A stretch of 64,000 nt of DNA from Williamsia sp. (GTDB lineage: Bacteria; Bacteroidota; Bacteroidia; Chitinophagales; Chitinophagaceae). The position numbers were made by a program, and so were the translations under genes. A model generated the notes under the pieces. The model worked only from the letters and a program-made list of their open reading frames with translations, was not told the origin of the DNA and made no database searches. Positions 1 through 9,822 of this stretch are shown piece after piece. The stretch is taken from positions 1-64,000 of the forward strand of contig JADCRZ010000017.1 of the NCBI GenBank assembly GCA_015069695.1, in the 5' to 3' direction. Position 1 is the stretch's first letter. Every line of letters starts with the position of its first letter.

Positions 1-1015
1 CGGTCGTGCTGTATTTCCATGGATCGCCCGGAACATATACAGACAGTTTCAGCCGGGGATCCCTGTTCTGGTAAGGCAATGCCGGATTGTATACGCCAGA
101 CTGGCCGATGGGTTTTCCATCGCTCGCTTCATAAGCATCAACTAAGTTTTTGATCGGCTGGATCATCTCCCACTGGTCCCATCCATACTGGTAATCGAGC
201 GTATGAAACATATTGGGCAGCTGGTAGCGGACAGAAAACATGATCTCCGGATTGGCGTTCTGGCCGGGTTTTACAAACAGTCCGTAATAACTGTTTGACA
301 GGCTGAACTTTCCTCCATCGATGATTTGCTTGGCCAGGGTAGCGGCATCCTGCCAGCGGTTGTTGAACAAAAGAACCCTTGTCTTCAATCCGATGGCCGT
401 GCCCTTTACCGCACGTCCGGTATAAGCCACATCATCCAGTTTGGAAATAGCAAAATCAAGATCATCGTACACCACCTTGAGCACATCATCCTTCGGGCTT
501 TGCGCTCTTTTCGGATTGGTATAGGTTTCCGGCTGCAGGGTGACGGGTACGCCTCCATATACCTGCGTAAGCTGGAAATAATAATAAGCCCGCAGCAGCC
601 TGACCTCGGCTGCATACAGGTCGATCTTTGTTTTGTCGATCGGCACTTCTCCTACATGCGCCAGAAAATAATTGCAGGTAGCGATCGACCTGTAATCATT
701 GAAGTAAACATCCGACACGATGCCGCCTGTTGTTGATTCAATGGTCCCCTGTGCCACGGTATTGAACGAATTGGACCTGGCCCAGGCATTGTCTGATATC
801 CCATCCCAATGTATGCTCATGGCACCAAAGCCATCACCCGAGCGGGCAAGGGTGTTGTAAGCACCGGCCAGCGCGAGTTTGATGTCATCTTCGGTTTTCC
901 AGAATGTTCCGGAGGAAGGCTGTGCCAGCGGATTTCTGTCCAGAAAAGTTTTCTTGCAGGAAACACCTGCCAGGAGGAGCAGGAAGCCCAGCATATATAA
1001 ATGAATGCGGTTCAT
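1..1015 (-). CDS. SusD/RagB-family outer-membrane lipoprotein (partial, C-terminus off the window)
   Basis: Reading the minus strand from the ATG at 1015 gives an open frame that runs off the left edge. The N-terminus is a lipoprotein signal with Cys20 in LLLAGVSCKK, so the mature protein should be a surface lipoprotein. SusD features follow: a TPR-like helical start (FWKTEDDIKLALAGAYN), the segment with RAYYYFQLTQVYGGVP, and an NRDPRL motif. SusD proteins cap a SusC pore and bind glycan for import. It lies 18 bp after the SusC gene at 1034-4117, the normal SusC-SusD order. With pectin enzymes nearby a pectic oligosaccharide is the likely ligand, but that is inference. Confidence 0.93.
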   Translation of the reverse strand, partial: MNRIHLYMLGFLLLLAGVSCKKTFLDRNPLAQPSSGTFWKTEDDIKLALAGAYNTLARSGDGFGAMSIHWDGISDNAWARSNSFNTVAQGTIESTTGGIVSDVYFNDYRSIATCNYFLAHVGEVPIDKTKIDLYAAEVRLLRAYYYFQLTQVYGGVPVTLQPETYTNPKRAQSPKDDVLKVVYDDLDFAISKLDDVAYTGRAVKGTAIGLKTRVLLFNNRWQDAATLAKQIIDGGKFSLSNSYYGLFVKPGQNANPEIMFSVRYQLPNMFHTLDYQYGWDQWEMIQPIKNLVDAYEASDGKPIGQSGVYNPALPYQNRDPRLKLSVYVPGDPWKYSTT

Positions 1016-1033
1016 AATTTTCTTTTAAGGTGG

Positions 1034-4000
1034 TTAGAATTTTACGCGTGCGCCAAAAGAAAAAATCTTGTTCTGCGGATAATTGACCAGCGAAGCATTG
1101 GTAGCCGGTGAACGCTCCGGATCCAGCGATGGATATTTGGTGATCAGGAACAGGTTGTCGCCGGCAAAGTAAATCCGCAGGGAAGACATACCCGCCCTCT
1201 TTGTCAACCGCTCTGACAAATTGTATCCCAGTTGTATATTCTTCACGCGCAGAAAAGAACCGTCCTGCAGGTAGTAAGACGAAAGGGTTCCTGTAACCGG
1301 TGCATATCCCGATACATAGATAGCAGGCATGGTATTCGATTTGTTCTCCGGCGTCCAGGCATTTCTCCAGTTGGTGGTGGGCGGCGTAGACTGCTGAAAA
1401 GGATCAAAGCCCCAGCTTCTCACATACTCCTTTTGTCCCTGCACACCATAGAGGAATACAGTCAGGTCGAAGCGCTTGTAGCCTGCGTTGAGGTTGAAAG
1501 AGTAGTTGAACGAGGGAAAGGCACCATCGAAATAAGTGCGGTCGCTTGCGTTGATGACCCCATCATTGTTGATGTCCCTGAACTTCAGATCACCGGGTTG
1601 CGGGTTGTTGGGCTGCTTGGGAGATTTGTTGATCTCATCCTGCGATTGGAAGATGCCGATCCAGTCGTAGACGAAAAACGTGCCCCAGGGTTTTCCTACT
1701 TCGTTGATGGTCGTAGCGTTGATCTGCCTTGCTCCGAACTTCAGGAGCTTGTTTGTAAACGTCTGGAAGTTGGCGCCCATGCTGTACGTGAACGCGCCCC
1801 CTCTTTCGGTATACTGCACGTTGAACTCATACCCCCTGTTCAGCATGATACCATCATTGATCGTAGGCGCTGTCAAGCCTACCCATCCCGGCACCTGCGC
1901 GCTTCGCAGGATATCATAGGTCTTTTTGCGGAACCAGTCGGCATTTACGGTCAACCTGTTTTGCAGCAGCGACGCGTCCACACCGATATCAAATACCTGT
2001 GTGGTTTCCCAGCGGATGCTGTTGTCGACAAGTGCCGTGCGCGATACACCCGGGTACAGCGTACCGCTGTTGTCCAGCGCATAGTTGGCGCCTGTGTTCA
2101 GGATGTCCTGGTAAGGATAGAAATTGCTCAGGTTTGAATTGCCCAGCCGGCCCCAGGAGCCGCGCAATTTAAGATCGCTGAGCCAGTCCAGGTTCTGCAT
2201 AAAGTCTTCCTGCTTGATGCGCCATCCGGCAGAGATTGAAGGAAAAAATCCCCAGCGGTTGCCGGCAGCAAACCGGGAAGAGCCATCGTAGCGGAAGTTT
2301 GCTTCAAAAAGATATTTCTTGTTGAAATCATAATTGAATCTTCCATACAGCGACTGGATCGACCATTCAGAGGCATTGCCATTGGCTGTTTGTCCATCCG
2401 CTGCGCCTGCATCCAGCTCACGCTGCGTGTTGTTGATAAAGTCGCGGCGGTACGCAGTCAGCGATTCTGTTTTATAATATTCGGCCTGTGCCCCGCCAAG
2501 CACAGTGATGCTGTGCTCTTTCCACTTACCAGCATAGGTAAGCTGTGAATAGGCAATGGGATTGATATAATTCACATCCTGCACGATGAGCCCTTTACCG
2601 CCTACATCCAGTGTAGAAGCGAGCGCTCCCGTGAACCAGTCGTACACGGGCACAACCGGTCTGAAATCTTTTGATTTGGTAAAGCTGTAATTAAAGCCAC
2701 CCCTGGTCTCCCATGTCAGTCCGTTCAGCACTTTTACATTCAGGAACAAGTTCTGCTGCAGGTAGTAAGACCTGTCTTTCTTGATCGTGGTAGCAGCAAT
2801 GGCAACGGTGTTCTTGTTGTGGTAATTGTACGGATCACCCCGGTAGGTAAAGCGGCCCGTGCCATCGGGCAGGACAGGACCGTACATGGGTGCCTGCGTG
2901 ATGGTAGAGAGGTACTGGTCGCCCGAACCCTGGCGGGGATAACCCCTGTCACCGTAATTAAAGTTCATGTTCATGCCGAAGGTGACCCGGTTGTTGACGG
3001 TAGAATTCAAGCCAAACTGGAGGGTATATTTTTTATATGCGAAGCCCAGCATGGTGCCTGGCTGGTCAATGTAGCCCAGCCCGATGTTATACGTTGTGCC
3101 GTTCCTGCCTCCGTTTGCACTCAGGTAATGGTTGTGTGTTGTAACTGTTTTGAACAGCAGGTCCTGCCAGTTTACGTTCGGGTATTTGACAGGATCGGCC
3201 GGGTTTTTATACTGGTCGATAAAGGTCTGCGGATAGGGAGCTGGCAGGCGGGAATGAATGGCTGCTTTGTTGTACAGATCCATGTACTCCACTGAATTGG
3301 TGATAAGGTCCAGGGTCCGGGAAGGACTTGTAATGCCGAGGTTATAACTATAGTCCAGGCTGAGCTTTCCGGACGAACCTTTTTTCGTGGTAACCAGGAT
3401 CACGCCATTGGCACCCCGGGTGCCGTAGATGGAAGCAGATGCGGCATCTTTGAGCACTGAAATAGATTCAATGTCGTTTGGGTTCAAGGCAGAGAGGTTG
3501 CCGGGTATTCCATCAACGATCACCAGCGGATCGTTGCCGGCACCGCTGAAAGAAGTAAACCCTCTCACGCGCAGGCTGACGCCTTCATTTCCCGGCTCGC
3601 CGGAATTCTCGATCACACTCACGCCCGGCAACTTGCCCTGCAGCAAGGAAGCAGGATTGGTTACAACGCGTTTGTTCAGCTCTTCACCGGAGGCCGTTAC
3701 AACAGCTCCGGTTACACTTCCCCGTTGTTGTTTTCCATATCCTACTACAATCACTTCTCCCATCTCCTGGCTGGCAGCCTGAAGCTGGATGGCGATTGTT
3801 GTGCGGTTGTTTACTTTTATTTCCTGGCTGCCAAAACCCACGGAAGAAACCACCAGGGTGGCATTGGCAGGAGCAGCGATGACGAACTTACCGGAAGCGT
3901 CGGACTGGGTAGCCCTGTTGGTTCCTTTTACCTGGATGGTGGCTCCGGCGATCGCGGTATCACCGGCAGTAATTTTTCCTGTGACGGGCGACTGGGCAAA

Positions 4001-4117
4001 AACAGCCGAGGTGGTCAGCAAAAGACAAACCCACATCAAAAGCCCGAAATGCCTTACGGCAGACCGGGGCAGAGAAATAGAAACCCTTTTTTCATTGGCT
4101 GGCAAGCGTTTTCTCAT
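1034..4117 (-). CDS. SusC/RagA-family TonB-linked outer-membrane transporter (pair 1)
   Basis: A 1027-residue TonB-dependent receptor of the SusC type. It has a Sec signal ending ...SAVFAQ, a carboxypeptidase-regulatory-like domain (about residues 45-125), a plug domain with GEVIVVGYGKQQRGSVTGA and PLVIVDGIPG, and a long beta barrel ending in the aromatic terminal FGARVKF. In the family it forms the pore through which TonB energy drives oligosaccharide import, with SusD as lid. The frame also opens further upstream to an ATG at 4165, but that adds 16 residues before the signal peptide, so the ATG at 4117 is preferred. The SusD partner follows 18 bp downstream. It is preceded by another SusC/SusD pair on the same strand, with a hairpin in between. 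Confidence 0.95.
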   Translation of the reverse strand: MRKRLPANEKRVSISLPRSAVRHFGLLMWVCLLLTTSAVFAQSPVTGKITAGDTAIAGATIQVKGTNRATQSDASGKFVIAAPANATLVVSSVGFGSQEIKVNNRTTIAIQLQAASQEMGEVIVVGYGKQQRGSVTGAVVTASGEELNKRVVTNPASLLQGKLPGVSVIENSGEPGNEGVSLRVRGFTSFSGAGNDPLVIVDGIPGNLSALNPNDIESISVLKDAASASIYGTRGANGVILVTTKKGSSGKLSLDYSYNLGITSPSRTLDLITNSVEYMDLYNKAAIHSRLPAPYPQTFIDQYKNPADPVKYPNVNWQDLLFKTVTTHNHYLSANGGRNGTTYNIGLGYIDQPGTMLGFAYKKYTLQFGLNSTVNNRVTFGMNMNFNYGDRGYPRQGSGDQYLSTITQAPMYGPVLPDGTGRFTYRGDPYNYHNKNTVAIAATTIKKDRSYYLQQNLFLNVKVLNGLTWETRGGFNYSFTKSKDFRPVVPVYDWFTGALASTLDVGGKGLIVQDVNYINPIAYSQLTYAGKWKEHSITVLGGAQAEYYKTESLTAYRRDFINNTQRELDAGAADGQTANGNASEWSIQSLYGRFNYDFNKKYLFEANFRYDGSSRFAAGNRWGFFPSISAGWRIKQEDFMQNLDWLSDLKLRGSWGRLGNSNLSNFYPYQDILNTGANYALDNSGTLYPGVSRTALVDNSIRWETTQVFDIGVDASLLQNRLTVNADWFRKKTYDILRSAQVPGWVGLTAPTINDGIMLNRGYEFNVQYTERGGAFTYSMGANFQTFTNKLLKFGARQINATTINEVGKPWGTFFVYDWIGIFQSQDEINKSPKQPNNPQPGDLKFRDINNDGVINASDRTYFDGAFPSFNYSFNLNAGYKRFDLTVFLYGVQGQKEYVRSWGFDPFQQSTPPTTNWRNAWTPENKSNTMPAIYVSGYAPVTGTLSSYYLQDGSFLRVKNIQLGYNLSERLTKRAGMSSLRIYFAGDNLFLITKYPSLDPERSPATNASLVNYPQNKIFSFGARVKF

Positions 4118-4267
4118 AATGGCATTGTTTATAATGAAGAAATAGTTCCAGTTATACAGAACCACAGGGTCGGGAGGGTACGATAAAAGCAGTCTGGCCG
4201 TTGCCGGCCTTGTTCTGTTCAGGGGAGAGATCTATGTAAAACCCAAAGGTATCAACTTGTCTACAAA

Positions 4268-4337
4268 GGGTCATGTCTCCGTTTAAGGTCTGCACACAAA
4301 AGCTGCTACACAAATAGATAAAACAGAGACATGACCC
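4268..4337 (-). terminator. Long hairpin between SusD (pair 2) and SusC (pair 1)
   Basis: Arms at 4268-4284 and 4321-4337 are inverted repeats matching at 16 of 17 positions (the exception can pair as G-U), with a 36-nt loop. There is no strong U run after it on the minus strand, so it may be an attenuator or an mRNA-stabilising stem rather than a full terminator. Confidence 0.45.
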
Positions 4338-4353
4338 AAAGAAAATGACGATC

Positions 4354-6264
4354 CTAATATCCGGCGTTCTGCGTCAGGTTCGGGTTTACATCCCGTTGTG
4401 TTTGCGGGATGGGCATAAGCTCGGTTTTGCCTGCTGTAAAGCCCATGGCAAAAGCATTGGTAAATGTAAGCTGCGTGCTTCCGCCCAGCCACCAGTTTAC
4501 CCTTGTTTGCCCGGTAGGTGCATTCACAGCGTCACTGGGCTTATAAAATGAGTTCAGGAAAGCCGGCACTTCATCCACACTTGAACGGGCAGGCCTGTTC
4601 ACAAAATACAAGTAAGTAGGAAGCCGTGTTGCATCGCGGGCATAGAGGGGGCCATCTTCCATATAACTCAACGCTGCAAACTGCGGATGGGATGTAGCCG
4701 TGGCTGTTGCCCAGGCGTTCATTCTTGCCCTGGCTTCTGTAACCGCGGTCCCTAAAAGGCCCCAGCGCAGCAGGTCGTATTTGCGCACGCCTTCGTTGCC
4801 AAACTCCAGCATTCTTTCCTTTACCAGGAATTTGAAAAAACCTTCCTTGGTTGCAGGAATAACAGGCGCGGTTTCCCGGTATGCGCCCCCATGCCCGCGC
4901 AGGTTGATCTGGCTGACTGCTTTGATCGCATCGGTTGTAGGTGCTCCGTTTAATTCATTCTCCGTTTCCGCATACCAGAGCAGCACATCGGCAAACCGGA
5001 TCAGGGGCCAGCTCAGCTGCATGTTTTGCAGGCTGTTGTTGGTAGCCGGTCTTTCGGAAGTGGACGCACTGCCGGCGCTGAATACATAGCCCGGATTGCT
5101 TACCCATTCCCGTCTGAACTTGCCATCGTGAATGGCATTGAGGGCATGGCCTTGCTTGATGGTATCGAAGATGATCTCGTATGGTACGCAGGTAATGTCT
5201 CTGCGCACATCCGTAGAATCAAACATATAAAAATAAGATGGCAACACAGCTACGGAGAGGCCGCCTGTGCCGTTTACCCGCGTGCCGTTCTGGATGCCCA
5301 GCTTGCTGTCTGCATTGGTGCCAAAAGCCATGGAAGCCACCATCATAAACTCACCTGCCGGGTCATTGGTATTGTGCGCCAGCAGGTAATCTTTAAAAAG
5401 GCTTTTGTAAGAAGAAAGCAATGTATGCTGTGCGGGATTGGCGATAATCTCCGCACACTCATCATGCGCGATCTTATAGTAATCCTGGTAATTGGCAGGA
5501 CGCACCAGTTGTCCGCCCGTAACCGGAAGCTGGTAGCCACCCCGCGTCAATGCAATCTTGGCCCGCAGGGCTTTTGCTGCACCTTTTGTAAAGCGCTGGT
5601 CAACAGGGTCACCGATGGAACCGACTTCTGTTCTCCAGGGCATCATCTTTTGCGCAACGGCCAGGTCAGCAATCAGGTGATCGTAGATGGTGTCGCGGCT
5701 TGTGCGTGATTTGTACAGATTTGCTTCATATTGCGAAGGCTGCCATTGTACCGGCACATCGCCGAAGTTGCGGCAAAGCTCATATAAGAACTGCGCGCGC
5801 AACACCAGGGCTTCGCCATACATGCGTTTTAATTGAGCCTGCTGTGCCGCAGATCCGGATTGGTACAGTTCCATTTTTGGAATATTGTAGATGCAAAGAT
5901 TGGCCCTTTCTACTCCCTGGAACATCTGGTTGAACGGATTGGTAATATTCAGGTTACCGGGAATGCTCAGGTATTTTGCCAGCAACTGGCCTTCATCTGT
6001 TGTAGGCGGATTGGTGCCCCGCTGCATTTCATCCGTATCGTAGGCCCAGTACTGGCTGATGCGGATGCCATATCCGTAATCGCCGGTCATTGATCCATAT
6101 GCACCGAGCAGGGCTTTGCGTGCATTGGGGATGTTGTTAAAAACATATTCTGTATCAAAAGAAGAAACGGCTTCGGGCGACAAAAATTTCTTGCACGATA
6201 CCAGGAGCGTGCCTGCCAGGATAATGGCAGCTGCTGTACTTGTTAGTTGACGAACCTGTTTCAT
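4354..6264 (-). CDS. SusD/RagB-family outer-membrane lipoprotein (pair 2)
   Basis: A 636-residue SusD homologue. The N-terminus MKQVRQLTSTAAAIILAG leads to a lipobox LLVSCKK with Cys24. The SusD fold is suggested by the helical N-half (NIPNARKALLGAYGSMTGDYG, RMYGEALVLRAQFLYELCRNFGDVPVQW) and the C-terminal segment RFADVLLWYAETENELNG, typical of the family. It should sit on the outer surface and help capture glycan for the SusC pore encoded just upstream (6299-9592; gap 34 bp). It is clearly longer than average SusD proteins (about 500-550). Its sequence differs enough from the partial SusD at 1-1015 that the two pairs probably bind different oligosaccharides; this is inference. Confidence 0.94.
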   Translation of the reverse strand: MKQVRQLTSTAAAIILAGTLLVSCKKFLSPEAVSSFDTEYVFNNIPNARKALLGAYGSMTGDYGYGIRISQYWAYDTDEMQRGTNPPTTDEGQLLAKYLSIPGNLNITNPFNQMFQGVERANLCIYNIPKMELYQSGSAAQQAQLKRMYGEALVLRAQFLYELCRNFGDVPVQWQPSQYEANLYKSRTSRDTIYDHLIADLAVAQKMMPWRTEVGSIGDPVDQRFTKGAAKALRAKIALTRGGYQLPVTGGQLVRPANYQDYYKIAHDECAEIIANPAQHTLLSSYKSLFKDYLLAHNTNDPAGEFMMVASMAFGTNADSKLGIQNGTRVNGTGGLSVAVLPSYFYMFDSTDVRRDITCVPYEIIFDTIKQGHALNAIHDGKFRREWVSNPGYVFSAGSASTSERPATNNSLQNMQLSWPLIRFADVLLWYAETENELNGAPTTDAIKAVSQINLRGHGGAYRETAPVIPATKEGFFKFLVKERMLEFGNEGVRKYDLLRWGLLGTAVTEARARMNAWATATATSHPQFAALSYMEDGPLYARDATRLPTYLYFVNRPARSSVDEVPAFLNSFYKPSDAVNAPTGQTRVNWWLGGSTQLTFTNAFAMGFTAGKTELMPIPQTQRDVNPNLTQNAGY

Positions 6265-6298
6265 GGTATAAATAAGTTAAGTAGATGAATGTGATGGA

Positions 6299-9200
6299 TT
6301 AGAATGTAACATTAAGACCGGCTACAAATGTTCTTGCCCGGGGATAAGCTGCATAATCAACCCCCGGCGTGGTCGGGTCCGACCGCCTCGTGCTGGCATC
6401 CGGATCGTAGCCTGTATACCCGGTAATGGTAGCCAGGTTGTTCACGGTTGCGTACAAACGCAGCGCAGACATCTTTGCTTTGGCAATGAGGGAACGCGGG
6501 AAATTGTAGGCCAGCGTTACATTGCTGATCCGCAAATAAGATCCGTCTTCTACTGCATAGCTTTGCGAGTAGAATCCGTTCACGCTGGTAGAAGGGAACC
6601 AGATACCGGCATTGCGGTTTATGTTGCTCAGCGTTGCGGAATCAACACCCACGATATACTGTGTTCCGGAAATGGTAACGGCCCGCTGGACCGAATTGCC
6701 GTTGGCATCCATCATCTTCCAGCGGCCGTTGCTCAACCGCAGCATGTTTACCTGTGAGCCATAGGCACTGGAGTACTCCAGCTTGTTGGCATTGAAGACC
6801 TGGTTGCCATATACGAAATTGGCAAACACGCTTAGCTCAAGTCCCTTGTAGGTGAGGGTCTGGCTCAGTCCGCCAAAGAACTTCGGCTGTGCATGACCGA
6901 TAATGGTTCTGTCGTTGTCAGCATCTACCTTGGCATCTCCATTTAAATCCCGGTACTTGGGCGAGCCGGGCTGCAGGGGGTTGGCCAGGATGCCTGCATT
7001 GGAAACCACGCCTTTCTTCAGGATGTACTGCGTGTTGTATTGCGGATAAGTGGCATTAGAAAACGGGGCGGTATAAAAATCCTGCAAGGAGTAGTAGCCG
7101 TCATTTATATATCCGTACATCGTACCTACTTCATCCCCTACCCTCAACAGGTAATCGGCCGGGAAATTGGATCCGCTGAACCAGCCTGAGTTGCGCAGGA
7201 TCTGTTTGTTGGGCCCCAGCGAAGTGATCTTGTTTTTATTAAAGGAAATATTAAAGCTGGCTGCATAGTTGAAATCCCTTTTGTTGATGATCGTACCGTT
7301 CAGCTGAACTTCCACCCCCCTGTTCCGGGTAGCACCGATATTCTGGAACTGGGTGGTATAGCCTGTTGAAGAAGGAATGGTTTGATTCAGCAGCAGGTCT
7401 TTTGATTTGTTGGAATAAATATCTACAGTTGCCGTAAGCCTGCTTTTCCACAACGACAGGTCAAAGCCCAGGTTCTGCGCTACCTGGCTTTCCCATTTCA
7501 GGAGCTCGTTGCCCAAGTTAGCCGGCGTAAATATCCCTATCAGGGCTCCGTTCAAACCATAGCCCCCATTTGCCGGGGAAGTATATTGTGTTCTGTAAGA
7601 AAAGGGCGTGATCCGGTTGTTGCCCGAAGTACCGTAGGAAAAACGAACCCGCAGGTCATTGATCAGGTTGCTCGTAAAAAACTTCTCGCGGCTCACCCTC
7701 CAGGATACAGCACCGGAAGGGAAATAGCTCCAGCGGTTTTCTGCACCAAAAATAGAAGTACCATCTGCGCGTACGGTGATTTTGGCGTAGTAACGCTGGT
7801 CATAATTATAATCAATGGTTGAAAAGAAAGAAGCCAATGCGGTGGGCACTTCCGCGCTGCTCGGCAGGGGCTGCGGATAAGCGGTGGTGGAAGCCGCGGC
7901 CAACTGAAGGTTTCTGAAAGCTTTGTCTGCAGTTATACCGATCGGGAAATAACGGATGTCCTGAACGGAAGCCGTGTTGGTTGTTTTTTGGATTTCCTGT
8001 CCCAGCAAAACACTCAGGTTATTTTTTGGCTTTATAAAAGAAGCATTGGTATAGGTCAGCACATTGGAATTTGTCAGCTGAACAGATTCTGTATTGTTCA
8101 GCAATACCAGGGGCTGCTTGTTGTTGGATTTGGCATTGTTGGTCAGGGTATCATCAAACGACTGGTTCCTGGTGCGGTTGATATTGTATGCTGCTGTAGA
8201 GCGGAAGATCAGGTTCGGTAAGATACTGAACTGAAAATATCCGTTGAAGTTCAACTGTGTATTCAATCTTCTTCTTGTTTCGGCATTGGCCAGCAGGATC
8301 GGGTTCAGGATATTGAATCCGTTGCCTGCGTTTTGCAGATCGAGGGTCGCATCATAAGATTCTTCTTCCTCGCCTGGCAAGATCAGGGGTTTGTACCGCG
8401 TGAACTGCCGCAACCGGTTGGAACCTGCACCACCCGCGTCGGATGTGCCGGCACCCCGGATCAGCTGGTCGGTGTAGCGGGTATTGAAGCCAAATCGGAA
8501 GCGCTCGCTGGCTTTGTGATCCAATTTAAAGTTGAGGTTTTTTCTGTTCAAGTCGGAGTTGATCAGGATGCCTTGTTGCTTGTTGGCGGTCATACTGAGG
8601 TTATACGTTGTGGATGCGTTGCCGCCGGAAACGCTGATGTTGTGCGACGACTGGAGCGCATTTCTTCCCATGGTTCTATCCTGCCAGTCGTAGGTCGGGT
8701 AATTCTTGTATTTCTGAACCTGGTCCCAGCTGATGGGGGATGTTATATAGCGCGTGATAGAGCTATCGGCCAGCCACAATGCCCGCTCGTATTGGTACGC
8801 TACAAACTCATACGCATCCATCATATCCATTTTCTGCGCCAGCTTCTGCACGCCATAGTAGGTATTGTAGGAAACCACGGCCCTCCCGTTTGTATTGCGG
8901 CCTCCCTTGGTGGTAATTACTACCACACCGTTGGCTCCCCTTGAACCGTAAATGGCGGTGGAAGCTGCGTCTTTTAATACGTTGATAGAGGCAATATCCT
9001 GCGGGTTCAGGACGGTCAGCGCATTGTCAGTCGGGATTCCATCTACCACATACAGGGGCTCCGAGGATTGTGTGATGGAACCGCGTCCGCGGATATTGAT
9101 AACGGCATCTGCTCCCGGGGCGCCTTCAGACATGGTTATCTGTACACCGGCCAGTCTTCCCTGTAAAACTTCTGCCGTATTGTTCAGCGGCACGTCTTTG

Positions 9201-9592
9201 ATGTCTTTGGCCGTAACCTGGGAAGAAGAAGCCAGCAGGTCTCCTTTCCGCACAGGCTGGTAGCCAATGATAACGACCTCGTTCAAAGCATCCGATGAGG
9301 CAATGAGGGTCACGTCAACCGCCGTTTTCTGTCCCAAAACAACCTGCTGGGTGCTGTAGCCAACGGAGCTGAACACCAGTACCGGGTTGCCCGTTTGCGG
9401 AACGGTCATGCTAAACAATCCCTGGTTATCGGTGGCCGTACTAGCTTTGCCATCCCGGAGGGTCACCGTTACGCCACCCAGGGGCTGCTTTGTACTGTCC
9501 GACAAAACACGCCCTGTAACCTTCCGGGTTTGCCCCCATACCGCCACGGTGCAAAGAAAAAAAGACAGCAAGAGAGGTAGTTTTCTTTTCAT
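6299..9592 (-). CDS. SusC/RagA-family TonB-linked outer-membrane transporter (pair 2)
   Basis: A 1097-residue SusC protein: signal peptide MKRKLPLLLSFFLCTVAVWG, a carboxypeptidase-like beta domain (about 22-100), a plug starting LNEVVIIGYQPVRKGDLL with PLYVVDGIPTDN, then the barrel with C-terminal FVAGLNVTF. It should import oligosaccharides across the outer membrane with the SusD encoded 34 bp downstream. It is the first gene of the four-gene SusCDCD run. Upstream lies a TAnnTTTG box (9704-9711, minus strand) and the 36-bp putative operator of the neighbouring hybrid sensor (9729-9764), so activation by that regulator is likely. Confidence 0.95.
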   Translation of the reverse strand: MKRKLPLLLSFFLCTVAVWGQTRKVTGRVLSDSTKQPLGGVTVTLRDGKASTATDNQGLFSMTVPQTGNPVLVFSSVGYSTQQVVLGQKTAVDVTLIASSDALNEVVIIGYQPVRKGDLLASSSQVTAKDIKDVPLNNTAEVLQGRLAGVQITMSEGAPGADAVINIRGRGSITQSSEPLYVVDGIPTDNALTVLNPQDIASINVLKDAASTAIYGSRGANGVVVITTKGGRNTNGRAVVSYNTYYGVQKLAQKMDMMDAYEFVAYQYERALWLADSSITRYITSPISWDQVQKYKNYPTYDWQDRTMGRNALQSSHNISVSGGNASTTYNLSMTANKQQGILINSDLNRKNLNFKLDHKASERFRFGFNTRYTDQLIRGAGTSDAGGAGSNRLRQFTRYKPLILPGEEEESYDATLDLQNAGNGFNILNPILLANAETRRRLNTQLNFNGYFQFSILPNLIFRSTAAYNINRTRNQSFDDTLTNNAKSNNKQPLVLLNNTESVQLTNSNVLTYTNASFIKPKNNLSVLLGQEIQKTTNTASVQDIRYFPIGITADKAFRNLQLAAASTTAYPQPLPSSAEVPTALASFFSTIDYNYDQRYYAKITVRADGTSIFGAENRWSYFPSGAVSWRVSREKFFTSNLINDLRVRFSYGTSGNNRITPFSYRTQYTSPANGGYGLNGALIGIFTPANLGNELLKWESQVAQNLGFDLSLWKSRLTATVDIYSNKSKDLLLNQTIPSSTGYTTQFQNIGATRNRGVEVQLNGTIINKRDFNYAASFNISFNKNKITSLGPNKQILRNSGWFSGSNFPADYLLRVGDEVGTMYGYINDGYYSLQDFYTAPFSNATYPQYNTQYILKKGVVSNAGILANPLQPGSPKYRDLNGDAKVDADNDRTIIGHAQPKFFGGLSQTLTYKGLELSVFANFVYGNQVFNANKLEYSSAYGSQVNMLRLSNGRWKMMDANGNSVQRAVTISGTQYIVGVDSATLSNINRNAGIWFPSTSVNGFYSQSYAVEDGSYLRISNVTLAYNFPRSLIAKAKMSALRLYATVNNLATITGYTGYDPDASTRRSDPTTPGVDYAAYPRARTFVAGLNVTF

Positions 9593-9703
9593 ATAGACTT
9601 ACATTAAGGTTTTGCAGTTGTGAAGAAACAAGCAGCCGGCTGTTGCAATCTTTCTCCCGCCCAGAGACGGATTCTATCTTTACACCGGCTGATACCTGAA
9701 AGA

Positions 9704-9711
9704 CAAACCTA
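9704..9711 (-). promoter_or_regulatory. Bacteroidota -7 promoter element upstream of susC (pair 2)
   Basis: Minus-strand TAGGTTTG matches the Bacteroidota consensus TAnnTTTG. It lies about 110 bp before the start codon at 9592 and 17 bp downstream of the putative operator, the same spacing as at 15005. No well-placed -33 TTG is seen, which fits an activator-dependent promoter. Confidence 0.65.
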
Positions 9712-9728
9712 TCTTATTACAAGGGCGA

Positions 9729-9764
9729 AGGGGTCCATTTTTTGACCAAAGAGGTCTGAATTTT
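9729..9764 (-). promoter_or_regulatory. Putative operator of the hybrid two-component regulator, copy 1
   Basis: Read on the minus strand this 36-bp block matches the block at 14952-14987 at 30 of 36 positions. It contains two ACCYCT half-sites in direct orientation 21 bp apart, about two helical turns, with GGTCAAAAA between them. Direct repeats are what AraC-type output domains of such regulators bind. The 17-bp distance to the TAnnTTTG box is the same in both copies. Confidence 0.7.
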
Positions 9765-9822
9765 GTTCTACCCGAAAAAATATTATTGATAATCAGGTAA
9801 TTGTCCGAACCTTGTTTGTCCG

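Noticed and set aside
1232-2137. 301-residue plus-strand frame opposite SusC
   Set aside because: Antisense to a full SusC barrel; no domain or context.
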